Part shown: positions 21,520 to 31,202 of the stretch, piece after piece
Position numbering within the stretch: the stretch's first letter is position 1
How the letters are laid out: every line of letters starts with the position of its first letter
DNA from: Tetragenococcus koreensis
GTDB lineage: Bacteria; Bacillota; Bacilli; Lactobacillales; Enterococcaceae
Direction of reading: 5' to 3'
Length of the DNA: 64,000 bases
Assembly: GCF_003795145.1 (NCBI RefSeq)
Contig: NZ_CP027786.1
Span: 1,798,001-1,862,000 of the forward strand
Notes under the pieces: generated by a model
Databases searched by the model: none
What the model was told of the DNA's origin: nothing
What the model saw: only the letters and a program-made list of their open reading frames with translations
Made by a program: the position numbers and the translations under genes

Positions 21520-22752
21520 CTAATGCTGGATACTATGGCCTTTTTCATAGTTTTCAGGAGCAACTTTAGTCGGTGTTTTTAATGCTTTTACTCCTGGAAG
21601 AGTCATCAGCACCACTAGACTAATTAGATAAATGCTACTCAAAAACCAGATCACAGCATTCAAATCATAATGGTCCATCAAAAAACCGATGATAATTGAG
21701 GAAAAACCACCAATCGCGCGTCCTGCGTTCATGATAAAATTATTGGCTGTTGCACGAATTTGCGTGGGATATAATGAACTAATAACAGCACCATAACCTC
21801 CATACATACCATTAATAAAATAACCGACAACGACCGCCGCTAAAATCAAAGTTACTTGTCCAGTAGCCAATACTAATAAATAAACAGCCAAAGATGAAAA
21901 AATAAGAAAGATGGTAAAAGACATCCGCGGTCCTAACTTATCCATAATCGCTCCAAATGTTAACATACCTAGGCACATTCCTAAAATTGTGCTAACCATC
22001 CATAAAGAAGAATCGGCAACTGATAAACCAAGTCGCTCTTGCATAATCGAAGGTAACCAGTTCATCAAACCGAAATAGCCAGCAATTTGAACGGTAACCA
22101 TCAACGTTAAGCCAATGGTTTGCCAAGTCATTTTTCCGCCAGCAAATAAATCAGTTAAGCGTGTTTTCTTTCCTTCATCTTGTCTTTGAGCAAAAGCCGC
22201 AGGTTCTTTTAACCCGCGACGTATAAATAATACCATCAAAACTGGCAACACACCGATAACATAAAGCATACGCCAGCCAAGTACTGGTATAATCAAAGAA
22301 GCCAAGATTGCTGCTAACATTGCACCAACTTGTGCGCCAATGCCCGCGATCGATGAGGCTCTGCCTAAATGTTTTTTCGGGAATGTTTCAGAAATCAACG
22401 ACATACAAGCGCCATATTCCCCGCCAGCTCCAATACCAGCAATAAAGCGAAAAAGGAAAACTAAATAGATATTAGAAGCAAAAAACATCAGTAAAGAAGC
22501 GACCGAAAATAAAATGACTGTTTGCGAAAATACTTTTACACGCCCGTATTTATCTGCCATAAGTCCAAAAAAAATACCCCCAACTAGCATCCCTAAATTG
22601 GTAATTGTAGCAATCAAACCAGCTTGTGCGCCACTAAGACCAAAGGTTGCGATAATTGAAGATAACGAAAAGGATAAAAACATAATATCCATATTCTCTA
22701 ATGCGATTCCTGAAGCAGTTGAAAGTAACACTTTTCGCTGATACCGTGACAT
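21520..22752 (-). CDS. MFS transporter, sugar-porter/aromatic-acid:H+ symporter type
   Basis: This 410-residue protein with 12 predicted membrane segments shows the MFS loop motif after segment 2 (GLMADKYGRVKV) and the RFIAGIGAGGEYGA pattern of segment 4, common in the AAHS and metabolite:H+ symporter groups. Loop 8-9 carries DKLGPR. The likely substrate is a small organic acid, but it cannot be named. It is monocistronic, reading toward pepF. Confidence 0.8.
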   Translation of the reverse strand: MSRYQRKVLLSTASGIALENMDIMFLSFSLSSIIATFGLSGAQAGLIATITNLGMLVGGIFFGLMADKYGRVKVFSQTVILFSVASLLMFFASNIYLVFLFRFIAGIGAGGEYGACMSLISETFPKKHLGRASSIAGIGAQVGAMLAAILASLIIPVLGWRMLYVIGVLPVLMVLFIRRGLKEPAAFAQRQDEGKKTRLTDLFAGGKMTWQTIGLTLMVTVQIAGYFGLMNWLPSIMQERLGLSVADSSLWMVSTILGMCLGMLTFGAIMDKLGPRMSFTIFLIFSSLAVYLLVLATGQVTLILAAVVVGYFINGMYGGYGAVISSLYPTQIRATANNFIMNAGRAIGGFSSIIIGFLMDHYDLNAVIWFLSSIYLISLVVLMTLPGVKALKTPTKVAPENYEKGHSIQH

Positions 22753-23050
22753 TTTTTACCATCCCTAACTCATTTATTTTTTATTCTTCCAAACAGATTA
22801 CGCATTTTATCCTGATTATTCAAGTAAAAAAGCTAAAAAAAGAAAACTTTTTTGAAAAACGTTCGGATTTTACCTCTATTATTCAAAGACATGAATCTTG
22901 GTAAAACATAGAAAAGGGATTTATCCTAGAAATGAGGAAAGTTTAGCAATTATCTCTTCATAGCATTAGAGAACACACTACTCATTACTGAACTCAATAA
23001 ATCTTTGTGACAACTTTCCTATTATCCTAAAAGGAGATACTTTTTAGCAT
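22753..23050. other. Gene-free AT-rich interval
   Basis: About 300 bases lie between the divergent end of the MFS gene and the aldehyde dehydrogenase terminator. Only the upstream region of the MFS gene is expected here. No open frame with a ribosome-binding site, no RNA gene and no convincing repeat was seen. Confidence 0.5.
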
Positions 23051-23051
23051 C

Positions 23052-23090
23052 AAAAAACCGCTGCTATTGAAATTGCTTCAATAACAGCGG
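23052..23090 (-). terminator. Aldehyde dehydrogenase gene terminator
   Basis: CCGCTGCTATTGAA and TTCAATAACAGCGG form a 14-bp stem with one mismatch. On the minus strand it is followed by a T-run, just after the dehydrogenase stop. Confidence 0.85.
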
Positions 23091-23104
23091 CTATAGCTTA
23101 TTCT

Positions 23105-24526
23105 TTATTCAGGGTCAGTTGCAACTAAGCCACCAGCAAGATTATTCATATCTGGTTTATCTGCTTTTAAAATCAATTTTTCATTAACAAAAGCCATTTG
23201 CCCTAGACGGCTCATTTCTCTACCATAACCAGAGCGCTTCACGCCACCAAATGGCAATTCAGGCAAGGAATATCTAAAGCTATTGACAAAAACCATACCC
23301 GTTTCAATTTGAGCAGCCACTTCAGCGCCATGATCGCTGTCACCAGCAAATACAATGCCACCTAGTCCGTAAGATGAGTCGTTAGCTAGTTCAATCGCTT
23401 CTTTTTCTGTTGCGACCTTATAAACCACCCCAACTGGACCAAACATTTCAGTCGTATGAGCAGGATTATCCCGATCAATGTCCGTTAAAATGGTAGGCAT
23501 AAAGAATTGTCCAGGCAAATCGATCGGTTCATTACCGTAAACAACTTTAGCACCTGCTTGTACGGCTTCATCAACTTGATCCTGCAAATCTTCTTTCGCC
23601 TTTTTACTATTCATAGGCGCTAATGTAGTTTTGGGATCTAATGGGTCACCAGGTTTAACTTTGCTGAAGTTTTCTTTCAAACGTTCCACAAATTCATCGT
23701 ATACATCTTCCATCACAATAAAACGTTTGGAGGAAGTACATTCTTGTCCGGCATTATATAAACGTGAGCGCCAAGCAATATCTATAACATCATCCATATT
23801 AGCATCATCTAATACCAAAAATGGATCCATACCACCGAGTTCCATGGTTGTTTTTTTCAAGTTTTTACCTGCTGCACTGGCAACCGATTCGCCGCCACGT
23901 TCAGAACCTGTCAAAGCAACTCCTTGAACTCTAGAATCTCCAATTGCTTCTGTCACTTGATCATACGATAAAAATAAATTAGTAAGTGAACCTTTAGGCG
24001 CACCTGCTTCACTAATTACATCAGCCATCATTTGTGCAGAAGATGGTGTATTCGAAGCATGTTTTAAAATCATAGGGTTGCCTACCATAAAGTTTGGAGC
24101 AAACACTCGCATGATTTGATAATAAGGAAAGTTCCATGGTTCAACCATCATCAAAACACCTGTCGCATGATGCTGGATTTCCGCCTTGCCATGTGCGATC
24201 GTTTCGATTTCTTCAGGTTTCAACATTTCTTCCCCATGGTCTGCAAACCAATCGGCAATGACCGCGCACAGTTCAACTTCACCTTGTGCTTCAGTCAATA
24301 GTTTCCCCATTTCAATAGTACAAGTACGAGCTAATTCATCCGATTTTTCCCGGATCTTAGCAGCAACATTGTGTAAAATCTTTCCTCGTTCTTTGACTGC
24401 TTGGGTTTTAAATTCTTCATATAAGTCTTTCCCTGTTTGTAAAGCTTCTTCTAATTGTTGATCTGTGGCGTCTGGATATTCCTTTACTACTTCGTTTGTA
24501 TATGGATTTATTGTTTGATATGCCAA
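23105..24526 (-). CDS. NAD(P)-dependent aldehyde dehydrogenase, succinate-semialdehyde dehydrogenase-like
   Basis: This 473-residue ALDH-superfamily enzyme oxidises an aldehyde to the acid. The catalytic general base lies in MELGG (Glu229) and the nucleophile in GQECTSSKR (Cys263). EPWNFPYY and the C-terminal ELPFGGVKRSGYGRE are typical of the GabD/Sad group, which makes succinate semialdehyde or a related aldehyde the best guess. It is a single gene with a terminator downstream. An inverted repeat beside its promoter region suggests local control. Confidence 0.85.
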   Translation of the reverse strand: MAYQTINPYTNEVVKEYPDATDQQLEEALQTGKDLYEEFKTQAVKERGKILHNVAAKIREKSDELARTCTIEMGKLLTEAQGEVELCAVIADWFADHGEEMLKPEEIETIAHGKAEIQHHATGVLMMVEPWNFPYYQIMRVFAPNFMVGNPMILKHASNTPSSAQMMADVISEAGAPKGSLTNLFLSYDQVTEAIGDSRVQGVALTGSERGGESVASAAGKNLKKTTMELGGMDPFLVLDDANMDDVIDIAWRSRLYNAGQECTSSKRFIVMEDVYDEFVERLKENFSKVKPGDPLDPKTTLAPMNSKKAKEDLQDQVDEAVQAGAKVVYGNEPIDLPGQFFMPTILTDIDRDNPAHTTEMFGPVGVVYKVATEKEAIELANDSSYGLGGIVFAGDSDHGAEVAAQIETGMVFVNSFRYSLPELPFGGVKRSGYGREMSRLGQMAFVNEKLILKADKPDMNNLAGGLVATDPE

Positions 24527-25145
24527 TCAAATACCCTCCTTATTTTTTTACAAACTATTTATTCAACTAACTAGTTTGCTAGTAACGTCCACTTGTCAAA
24601 AACTGCCCGACTAATATCTTCCTAAAAAGTGGCCAACGAACATTTTTCTTCACTTGTACTATTTTTAACCTCATGCAACTAACGTTTGCCAGATTACAAC
24701 ATTTAAAATGTATTCGCTATCATAATTGGAGAGCATTCATAACTTTTGAAAAAATCCCCTTATGCATAGCTAGTACTAACTAAAATGCAAAAAAGATTTT
24801 AAACCTCCTTTTTGTCACTTCCTCCAACATAAACATAACATAAATTCCACCAATTTTGAAAAAAATAATCTCGTTTATTTAGTGTTAGTTGATTCATTAT
24901 TTTCTTTCTTAACAAAGAAGGCCTTAGTCTCACAAAAGCGTACTATCCCTTAACAACATCCTACATTGCTCATTAAAAAACATCTCATTTGTTAACTTTT
25001 TCTCTTTCTTTCAATAGTACGCTACAAAAATTAAAATTCATCCTGACGTGATCTTTGTTAGTGTGCCATTGTTTTTCTTATTCCTTTAAGCCAATATTTA
25101 GCAAACTTATCAAGTCAAATAGATTACCCGGTCATGTCCTCAATA
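24527..25145. other. Gene-free AT-rich interval of about 620 bases
   Basis: No protein-coding frame with a ribosome-binding site was found. The right-hand part contains a perfect 9-bp inverted repeat, GCGTACTAT at 24938-24946 and ATAGTACGC at 25014-25022, enclosing 67 AT-rich bases. This could mark a small RNA or a decayed element. The left end belongs to the upstream region of the aldehyde dehydrogenase gene. Confidence 0.4.
24570..24599 (-). promoter_or_regulatory. Possible promoter and operator of the aldehyde dehydrogenase gene
   Basis: On the minus strand TTGACA (24599-24594) is followed by the inverted repeat ACTAG-N4-CTAGT (24570-24583), which would cover the -10 region. The -10 itself is poor. 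A repressor could bind here, but no regulator gene adjoins it. Confidence 0.3.
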
Positions 25146-25147
25146 AC

Positions 25148-25195
25148 AAAAAAATCTCATGACCTCCCTTACCACAAGGTGTCATGAGATTTTTA
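25148..25195 (-). terminator. Terminator of the efflux operon
   Basis: AAAATCTCATGAC and GTCATGAGATTTT form a perfect 13-bp stem with an A/T run on each side. It lies directly after the stop codon of the DUF4811 gene. Confidence 0.9.
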
Positions 25196-25198
25196 ATT

Positions 25199-25699
25199 TT
25201 ATTCAGTGCTTAGTACTTCCCAGTCAGGAGGTAACTTAAATTGATTTTCTTGTTTAATAAATTCATGATTATTACCAGAAAGGCCAAATAAAAATCGATA
25301 AAAACCATTTTTATAAACCCATTCTGTTTTTGTCAGGGTAAGTTGTGCTTGATCGGCATGCTGGTCAATGTGATTTTTTACATGATCACTGCCAGCTGAT
25401 TTAGGTTTTTCCATGTTTTCAGTCGCATATAGATAAGTCTTTTCCGTACCATCGCCTAAAGGTTTATACAATAATGCTTCCACATTTTGATCATCTACCG
25501 ACGACACTAAATTAACAGTTTGGGTGCGGTTTTCTTGTTCCATACCAAAATGTTGATTAAAGTTCGCTACAATTAAAACGATGCTTACAAGGAAAATAGC
25601 CGCAAATACAAAAGAAAGTCTTCGTAGCCAATTTTTTTGCCCTAAAACAAATAAAAAGGCTGTCGCTGCCGCACTTAAGATAAGAATGACAAAAATCAT
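25199..25699 (-). CDS. DUF4811 domain protein, efflux-associated
   Basis: The protein has 166 residues. Two hydrophobic segments near the N terminus (about 2-19 and 27-46) are followed by a polar domain predicted to lie outside the membrane. I recognise the pattern as the DUF4811 family, which accompanies multidrug MFS transporters in lactobacilli and enterococci. Its role is unknown. The start overlaps the transporter stop by four bases, so the two are translationally coupled. Confidence 0.75.
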   Translation of the reverse strand: MIFVILILSAAATAFLFVLGQKNWLRRLSFVFAAIFLVSIVLIVANFNQHFGMEQENRTQTVNLVSSVDDQNVEALLYKPLGDGTEKTYLYATENMEKPKSAGSDHVKNHIDQHADQAQLTLTKTEWVYKNGFYRFLFGLSGNNHEFIKQENQFKLPPDWEVLSTE

Positions 25700-27159
25700 A
25701 CGTGTGCCTCCTTACTTTTGGACGATCCCTTAATGAAGAACGTCAACCCAAAACCAACAATACAAAACAGGATTGCTACTAAAAAGGCTGCTCGATATCC
25801 TGACAAGGTAGCACCTAAAGCTTGCTGACCATAAGCTAATGGTGTTTTTTCCAGCATGCTTTCCTTTGGCAAATTATTATTGGTAACGTTTGTCAACACA
25901 CTGATTAAGATTGCCGTTCCGATCGAACTAGCTACTTGTCGGAAAGTATTATTGACGGCAGTCCCGTGACTAATTAATTTAGCTGGTAATGAATTCATCC
26001 CTGAAGTTGTGACTGGCATCATTACCATTGAGATTCCAAACATCCGTACGACATACAAAATGATAATGTAAGCCGCGGGCGTATTTTCCGTCAAAAAGGC
26101 AAAGGGCGCTGTTGAACAAGTTAAAAGAAACATCCCAATAATCGCTAAACGTTTCGCGCCGTATTTATCAAAAATTGAGCCAGTGATTGGGTTCATGACA
26201 CCCACAACGAGTGCCCCAGGAAGTAGCATTAAGCCAGATTGCAAGGCGGATTCTCCATGAATATTTTGAATATACATTGGAACCACCATTGAAACACCGA
26301 TCATTGCCATATTTGTTACACCAGCAAGAATAGCAGCTAAAGTAAAGGTGGATGATTTAAACACGCGCAATTCCAATAGCGGATTTTCAATATGCAGTTG
26401 ACGCCAAACAAAAAAGACCAGAACAATCGCTCCAAGGCCAATAAATCCAATCACTTCAAAACTTCCCCAGCCGTTATTTCCAACACTAGAGAAGCCATAT
26501 AGCAAAGAACCAAATCCAATAGTAGATAATACCACTGATAAAAGGTCAATTTTAGGGTTAGACAATGGAATGACACTACGCATTAAGAAAAAAGACATGA
26601 TTAGGACTAGAACCACGATAGGGATCACAATGCCAAATAATTGACGCCATGAATAATGATCAATCACCCAACCAGAAAGTGTGGGGCCTAAAGCAGGAGC
26701 TAATGCAATAACAATACCCACCATTCCCATTGCAGCACCACGCCGTTCAGGTGGAAAAATAGTATACATAATGTTTTGTAGTAACGGCATAGAAATTCCT
26801 ACACCTGCAGCTTGCACAAGACGGCCAATCAAAAGCACCGAAAAAGTAGGTGCTATAAAACAAGTGATTGTTCCAATCAAAAAAACCATCATGGCAAATA
26901 AATATAAATTTTTTGAACTAAATTTATTAATCATCCAAGCGGTAATAGGGATCATAATCCCATTTACTAATAAAAATCCAGTAGTCAGCCACTGTACATC
27001 AGAAGCTGAAATATCAAAAGTACGCATTAAAGTTGGAAAAGCAGTGTTTAATAATGTTTGGTTCAATACCGTACAAAAACTGCCGACCATTAAAATCGCT
27101 ACGATAATGCTACGATTATATGGTTTTCCATGAATATCAAGTGGTTGTTCGTTTCCCAT
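25696..27159 (-). CDS. Multidrug efflux MFS transporter, DHA2 family
   Basis: This 487-residue transporter has about 14 membrane segments and ends in a short cytoplasmic tail. Signature stretches are the loop after segment 2 (INKFSSKNLY), LIGRLVQAAGVGISMPL, and motif C-like GPTLSGWVID, an antiporter mark. Members of this group export drugs, dyes or organic cations by proton exchange. It is divergent from the merR-type regulator, with the two promoters back to back. Confidence 0.85.
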   Translation of the reverse strand: MGNEQPLDIHGKPYNRSIIVAILMVGSFCTVLNQTLLNTAFPTLMRTFDISASDVQWLTTGFLLVNGIMIPITAWMINKFSSKNLYLFAMMVFLIGTITCFIAPTFSVLLIGRLVQAAGVGISMPLLQNIMYTIFPPERRGAAMGMVGIVIALAPALGPTLSGWVIDHYSWRQLFGIVIPIVVLVLIMSFFLMRSVIPLSNPKIDLLSVVLSTIGFGSLLYGFSSVGNNGWGSFEVIGFIGLGAIVLVFFVWRQLHIENPLLELRVFKSSTFTLAAILAGVTNMAMIGVSMVVPMYIQNIHGESALQSGLMLLPGALVVGVMNPITGSIFDKYGAKRLAIIGMFLLTCSTAPFAFLTENTPAAYIIILYVVRMFGISMVMMPVTTSGMNSLPAKLISHGTAVNNTFRQVASSIGTAILISVLTNVTNNNLPKESMLEKTPLAYGQQALGATLSGYRAAFLVAILFCIVGFGLTFFIKGSSKSKEAHV

Positions 27160-27192
27160 AGTTCTCTTCCCTTCTATTTTTTCAACTTAACT

Positions 27193-27254
27193 ACTTTATT
27201 CTTTTTTGCAGATTTTGTCAACTAACTTGACATCTATGTAATGTGAACTATAAT
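27193..27254. promoter_or_regulatory. Back-to-back promoters and operator of the efflux/merR pair
   Basis: On the plus strand TTGACA (27227-27232) and TATAAT (27249-27254) are 16 bases apart and drive merR. On the minus strand TTGACA (27221-27216) and TAAAGT (27198-27193) are 17 bases apart and drive the transporter. The two -35 boxes form the inverted repeat GTCAA-N5-TTGAC, so one bound MerR dimer could control both promoters. Confidence 0.65.
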
Positions 27255-27287
27255 CCAAGTAATGACACTACAAAAAGAAGGTATCTT

Positions 27288-27764
27288 ATGGTAAATTCCT
27301 TAAAAGACTTATTAGTCAGTGATGATTTATTAGTTGGAATTAGTGAATTAAGTAAAATGAGCGGAACTTCTCCTAGACAATTACGTTATTGGGAAGAAAA
27401 AGGAATGATCACCTCCGTTGCTAAGGATGCTGAAACTGCAGCACCCCGCAATTATCGTTTATTGACTGTGATAAAGGTAGAACTAATTCAAGGTTTTTTA
27501 GATGAAGGTTTCACTTTGCAAAAAGCCGATGAAAAAGCAGAGAAGTATCTCAAAAAAGTAGCGCATATTAGAAAAATTTTCGCTAAAACGATCCGAGATG
27601 TAGAAGTTATCAATGACCGCTACACTGTTTTTACTATTGGAGACTTTGAACCAAACGGTGAACTGCTAGCTATTATTTATGATGATATGGATGAAAAACT
27701 TACGTATCAAGTTTTTGATACACAAGCAACGATTGATTACCAACAACTTATTCAAAAAAATTAA
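27288..27764 (+). CDS. MerR family transcriptional regulator
   Basis: This 158-residue regulator has an N-terminal winged-helix domain containing LSKMSGTSPRQLRYWEEKGMI (about residues 22-42), followed by a helical region and a small C-terminal domain that probably senses the inducer. The ATG at 27288 follows AGAAGG and is preferred to an upstream frame beginning at 27243, which would overlap the promoter. It very likely controls the divergent efflux operon and itself. Confidence 0.88.
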   Translation: MVNSLKDLLVSDDLLVGISELSKMSGTSPRQLRYWEEKGMITSVAKDAETAAPRNYRLLTVIKVELIQGFLDEGFTLQKADEKAEKYLKKVAHIRKIFAKTIRDVEVINDRYTVFTIGDFEPNGELLAIIYDDMDEKLTYQVFDTQATIDYQQLIQKN

Positions 27765-27773
27765 TCTTAATAA

Positions 27774-27816
27774 ATAAGCAACGCTATCTATAAATCAGAC
27801 AGCGTTGCTTATTTTT
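27774..27816. terminator. Bidirectional terminator between merR and ndh
   Basis: TAAGCAACGCT and AGCGTTGCTTA form a perfect 11-bp stem followed by a T-run on the plus strand, between two converging genes. Confidence 0.88.
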
Positions 27817-27842
27817 AACACTTTATAGACAAGCGCCATTTT

Positions 27843-29039
27843 TTAATGATACAAGTCAAAACGACCTTTTGCCATAACTTCTTTCAAACCACCTGTTTTT
27901 AATAAGGAACGGTTCATAATCATTTTTTTCATAAATGAAGCTGGGTAGCCTTGGACTGCCGTACTTCCCACATAGCCAAAAGCATGTGTGTTGCCAATTG
28001 AAGCGACCGACCCTAGTGACTTGAATGTAAACGGTTCAGTCGATTCGCCTTTGATTTGATGTTGAATATTTTTAGCCGCGTGATCTCCCATTTGTAAGGA
28101 AATTTGTCCAGTCGTCGGATAAGGGCGGTTACTTTCTTTATCCATCACAGCGGAAACATCGCCAATGATATAGATGTTATCATGGTCCGGATCAGTTAAA
28201 TCATCACTTACCATTACTCGTCCTCGTTTTTCACTAAAGCCAGAATCTCCAACAACATGACTGCCACTGACGCCAGTCGTCCAAATAACTGTACCTGCTT
28301 CAAGTTCTTCTTCCCAGTCATCCGTGCCGTAAACCACTTTTTCTGGTTTAATTGCTTTTATCGGGCTAGAAGTCAATAAATGAACGCCCCATTTATTTAA
28401 GTAGTCCAGACAATATTGTGTCAACTTATCATTAAACATTGGAAGAATGCTTGACATTGCTTCGATGCAGTAGATTTCGATTTCTGCTGGATCAACACCA
28501 GCTATTTTAGCGTATCGCTCTTTGCCTTCATGTAAGGCGCCAACCAATTCGATTCCCGTAAAACCAGCACCGCAAACGACTAATCGTAAATATTTCTTGT
28601 CTTGGCTTTCTTTATATTTTTTCATCATCGCTTGAATATGCGCGTAAACTTTTTCAGCAGTTTGAACATCTACCATTTCCAAAGCATTTTCTGTTGCCCC
28701 AGAAATACCAAAGGTTTCTGTTTCAAAACCTAAAGCAACCACTAAATAATCATAATGTAATGGTTGATTATTTTTTAAATCAACCACTTGTTGGTCAGGA
28801 TCAATTTTTTTCACTTCATCTTGGATAAATGTTGTCGTTTTCGAATTCACTACATCCTTAATAGGATAGATGATTTTTTCTTTCGGTTGATTCCCAGAAG
28901 CAACTTCATGTAAATCTGTTGCCTCATAGTGATAGTCGTTGCGATCAACTAAAGTAATATGCAGGTCACTTTGCTTTTGTAGCTCCCGTAAAGTTCTCAA
29001 TCCTGCATATCCTGCGCCTAAAATCGCGACTTCCTTCAT
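27843..29039 (-). CDS. ndh: Type II NADH dehydrogenase (NDH-2)
   Basis: This membrane-associated flavoprotein of 398 residues moves electrons from NADH to quinone without pumping protons. The N-terminal FAD motif is GAGYAG (8-13). A second Rossmann motif for NADH is GAGFTGIELVG (about 168-178), and the FAD-binding IIGDVSAV segment lies near residue 300. Length fits NDH-2. Downstream of menA by 24 bases on the same strand, it is probably in one operon with it, as expected for a respiratory chain. Confidence 0.92.
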   Translation of the reverse strand: MKEVAILGAGYAGLRTLRELQKQSDLHITLVDRNDYHYEATDLHEVASGNQPKEKIIYPIKDVVNSKTTTFIQDEVKKIDPDQQVVDLKNNQPLHYDYLVVALGFETETFGISGATENALEMVDVQTAEKVYAHIQAMMKKYKESQDKKYLRLVVCGAGFTGIELVGALHEGKERYAKIAGVDPAEIEIYCIEAMSSILPMFNDKLTQYCLDYLNKWGVHLLTSSPIKAIKPEKVVYGTDDWEEELEAGTVIWTTGVSGSHVVGDSGFSEKRGRVMVSDDLTDPDHDNIYIIGDVSAVMDKESNRPYPTTGQISLQMGDHAAKNIQHQIKGESTEPFTFKSLGSVASIGNTHAFGYVGSTAVQGYPASFMKKMIMNRSLLKTGGLKEVMAKGRFDLYH

Positions 29040-29063
29040 GATACGTCCACTTCTTTCTATTTT

Positions 29064-29969
29064 TTATGATATAAATATTCCTATAGCATAGGTAATGAAT
29101 TGTACAATTGATCCTACTGCAAGAATCTTAACCGCGCAACGAAATGTCTTACTTTTAACTTGCTCTTGTAAAAAAAGTTTTACTTGGCCATAAACAAATG
29201 GTAGGGCTAAAAATGATAACAGCACAGTCCAAGGAGCTAGACCTAAAAGAAATGAAGCTAAAATTGCTACAAAAGCAATTCCGTTCATTCCCACAAATAG
29301 GCGTAGTGCATTGGTTTTCCCTATGTAATGAACTAAAGTATAGCGCCCATTTTTTTCATCTTCTTCTTTATCACAAGTATTATTGGCTAGCATTAAGTTA
29401 GCGATCCACATCGTATTTGGCAATGCAATAACTACAATACCTAAAATCGCCGAAAAACTCCATTGAAATGCTTCAAAAGTATTGATATACACACAAATTA
29501 ATGAAATCATAAAGCCCATGGTAATGCCGGAAGAGATTTCGCCTACGGGTAAGCTTGATAACGGCCGTGGCCCCGACGAATAAAAAATACCCACTAGATA
29601 ACAAAATAACCCCATCCACAAAAGTGGCCAACCGACCACCGAAGCTAAAGCAATCCCAATAAGTGCAGATACGGTAATCATTGTAACCATCAACCAAAAC
29701 ACCAAACGCAGCGATAAGTTCTCGCGTCCGATAATATTGGTTTTTTCCTTATAATCATGCCCTTCTCTAGCATGACGATAATCATTATAGTTATCTAAAA
29801 TATCTACTGCCATATTAAAAATAAACATGGCTACAAAATAAATGGCTACATAACCGACATGAATTGTGCCATAATGATACCAACTATAACAAAGTCCGAT
29901 TAGAAACGGGAGAACACTTGCTGTTTTCGCCTTCATTTCTACCAATTCTAAAAAAACAGCTACTGACAT
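29064..29969 (-). CDS. menA: 1,4-dihydroxy-2-naphthoate polyprenyltransferase
   Basis: This UbiA-family membrane enzyme of 301 residues attaches a polyprenyl chain to dihydroxynaphthoate to make demethylmenaquinone. The prenyl-diphosphate/Mg motif is DILDNYNDYRHAREGHD, and a second acidic motif reads NNTCDKEEDEKNGRYTL. About eight membrane segments are present. It is divergent from the polyprenyl diphosphate synthase gene, which supplies the side chain, and upstream of ndh. Confidence 0.92.
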   Translation of the reverse strand: MSVAVFLELVEMKAKTASVLPFLIGLCYSWYHYGTIHVGYVAIYFVAMFIFNMAVDILDNYNDYRHAREGHDYKEKTNIIGRENLSLRLVFWLMVTMITVSALIGIALASVVGWPLLWMGLFCYLVGIFYSSGPRPLSSLPVGEISSGITMGFMISLICVYINTFEAFQWSFSAILGIVVIALPNTMWIANLMLANNTCDKEEDEKNGRYTLVHYIGKTNALRLFVGMNGIAFVAILASFLLGLAPWTVLLSFLALPFVYGQVKLFLQEQVKSKTFRCAVKILAVGSIVQFITYAIGIFIS

Positions 29970-30070
29970 TTTTCTATCCTTTCTTTTTTTTACAGCATAA
30001 AAGTAGCCTTTTTGTCCAATAATAAGTTAGAATAGTTCTGTTATTACCAAACGTTGAAAGGAACGTACAA

Positions 30071-31051
30071 ATGCTATCTTACTGGAACGATTATCCCACT
30101 ATTCAAAGTAAACTCCAAACCGTTTGCTCATTAATTGAAGAACAATTATGTGTGCGAAATAAAGATATTCAAGAAACACTCATTGAATTTGCCAGATCAG
30201 GCGGCAAATACTTACGCCCAGCGTATTTTCTCCTATTTTCTGAGTTAGGGGATCCAGCCAAAAAAGATCAAAAACAACTGATACAGATTGCTGCCTCAAT
30301 TGAAATCTTACATATGGCTACCTTAATTCATGACGATATTATTGATGACTCGCCACTGCGTCGTGGCACTGTCACGGTACAATCAAAATATGGAAAAGAC
30401 ATTGCCGTATACGCTGGCGATTTGTTATTTACTCAGTTTTTTGATTTACTCACACAAGCCATGAATGGCTCTTCTTATTTAGGAATTAACGCAGCTTCCA
30501 TGAAACGTCTTTTACTAGGCGAATTAGATCAAATGCATACCCGCTTTAATAAGCAAGAAACTATTGAAGATTATTTACGCAGCATTAATGGGAAAACTGC
30601 TGAATTATTTTGGCTAGCTTGTATACAAGGCGCCCATTTTGGTAAGTCAGCTGAAAAAATTGAAACTTTAGCGGGCCAAATTGGACGCAACATTGGGATT
30701 GCGTTTCAAGTCTATGATGATATCTTAGATTACACTGCTGATCAATATATTTTACAAAAACCCATTTTGGAAGACTTAGCACAAGGAGTTTATACTTTAC
30801 CACTGATTTTGGCAAAAGAAAAAAACCCGGAAGTGTTTGCCCCTTACTTGGCTAAGGAAAGTGAGCTTTCTTTAGAAGAAGCACAGAAAGTAGCAGAATT
30901 AGTTGTTACTTATGGGGGAGTACAAAAAGCGAAAGATTTTGCCCAGCGTTACACTGAACAAGCTCTACAAGGCATCACCAAATTACCTGAAGGACAAGCC
31001 AAAGAAGAAATCAAGCAATTGACTAAACAATTGTTACAACGAACGTTCTAA
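30071..31051 (+). CDS. Polyprenyl diphosphate synthase (heptaprenyl-type, component II-like)
   Basis: This trans-isoprenyl diphosphate synthase of 326 residues has the first aspartate-rich motif DDIIDD (88-93) and the second DDILD (about residue 217). RSGGKYLRPA and the LIHDDIIDDSP stretch are typical of IspB/HepT. The chain length cannot be told with certainty. It is placed head-to-head with menA, so its product probably becomes the quinone side chain. No component I (HepS-like) gene is adjacent. Confidence 0.9.
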   Translation: MLSYWNDYPTIQSKLQTVCSLIEEQLCVRNKDIQETLIEFARSGGKYLRPAYFLLFSELGDPAKKDQKQLIQIAASIEILHMATLIHDDIIDDSPLRRGTVTVQSKYGKDIAVYAGDLLFTQFFDLLTQAMNGSSYLGINAASMKRLLLGELDQMHTRFNKQETIEDYLRSINGKTAELFWLACIQGAHFGKSAEKIETLAGQIGRNIGIAFQVYDDILDYTADQYILQKPILEDLAQGVYTLPLILAKEKNPEVFAPYLAKESELSLEEAQKVAELVVTYGGVQKAKDFAQRYTEQALQGITKLPEGQAKEEIKQLTKQLLQRTF

Positions 31052-31053
31052 CT

Positions 31054-31097
31054 AAAAAACTCTTGCGTGCTTACAATAAAGCTGCAAGAGTTTTTTA
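31054..31097 (+). terminator. Terminator of the polyprenyl diphosphate synthase gene
   Basis: AAAAAACTCTTGC and GCAAGAGTTTTTT form a perfect stem with a T-run, three bases beyond the stop codon. Confidence 0.9.
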
Positions 31098-31202
31098 GTA
31101 AAAATGGTAGTGCAGTCTTCCATTTTTCGCATGTATTTATATTTTAAAATTAGCCTAAAATATAATTATTAGAAAATAATTAAAAAAATTAATAGAATTT
31201 TC

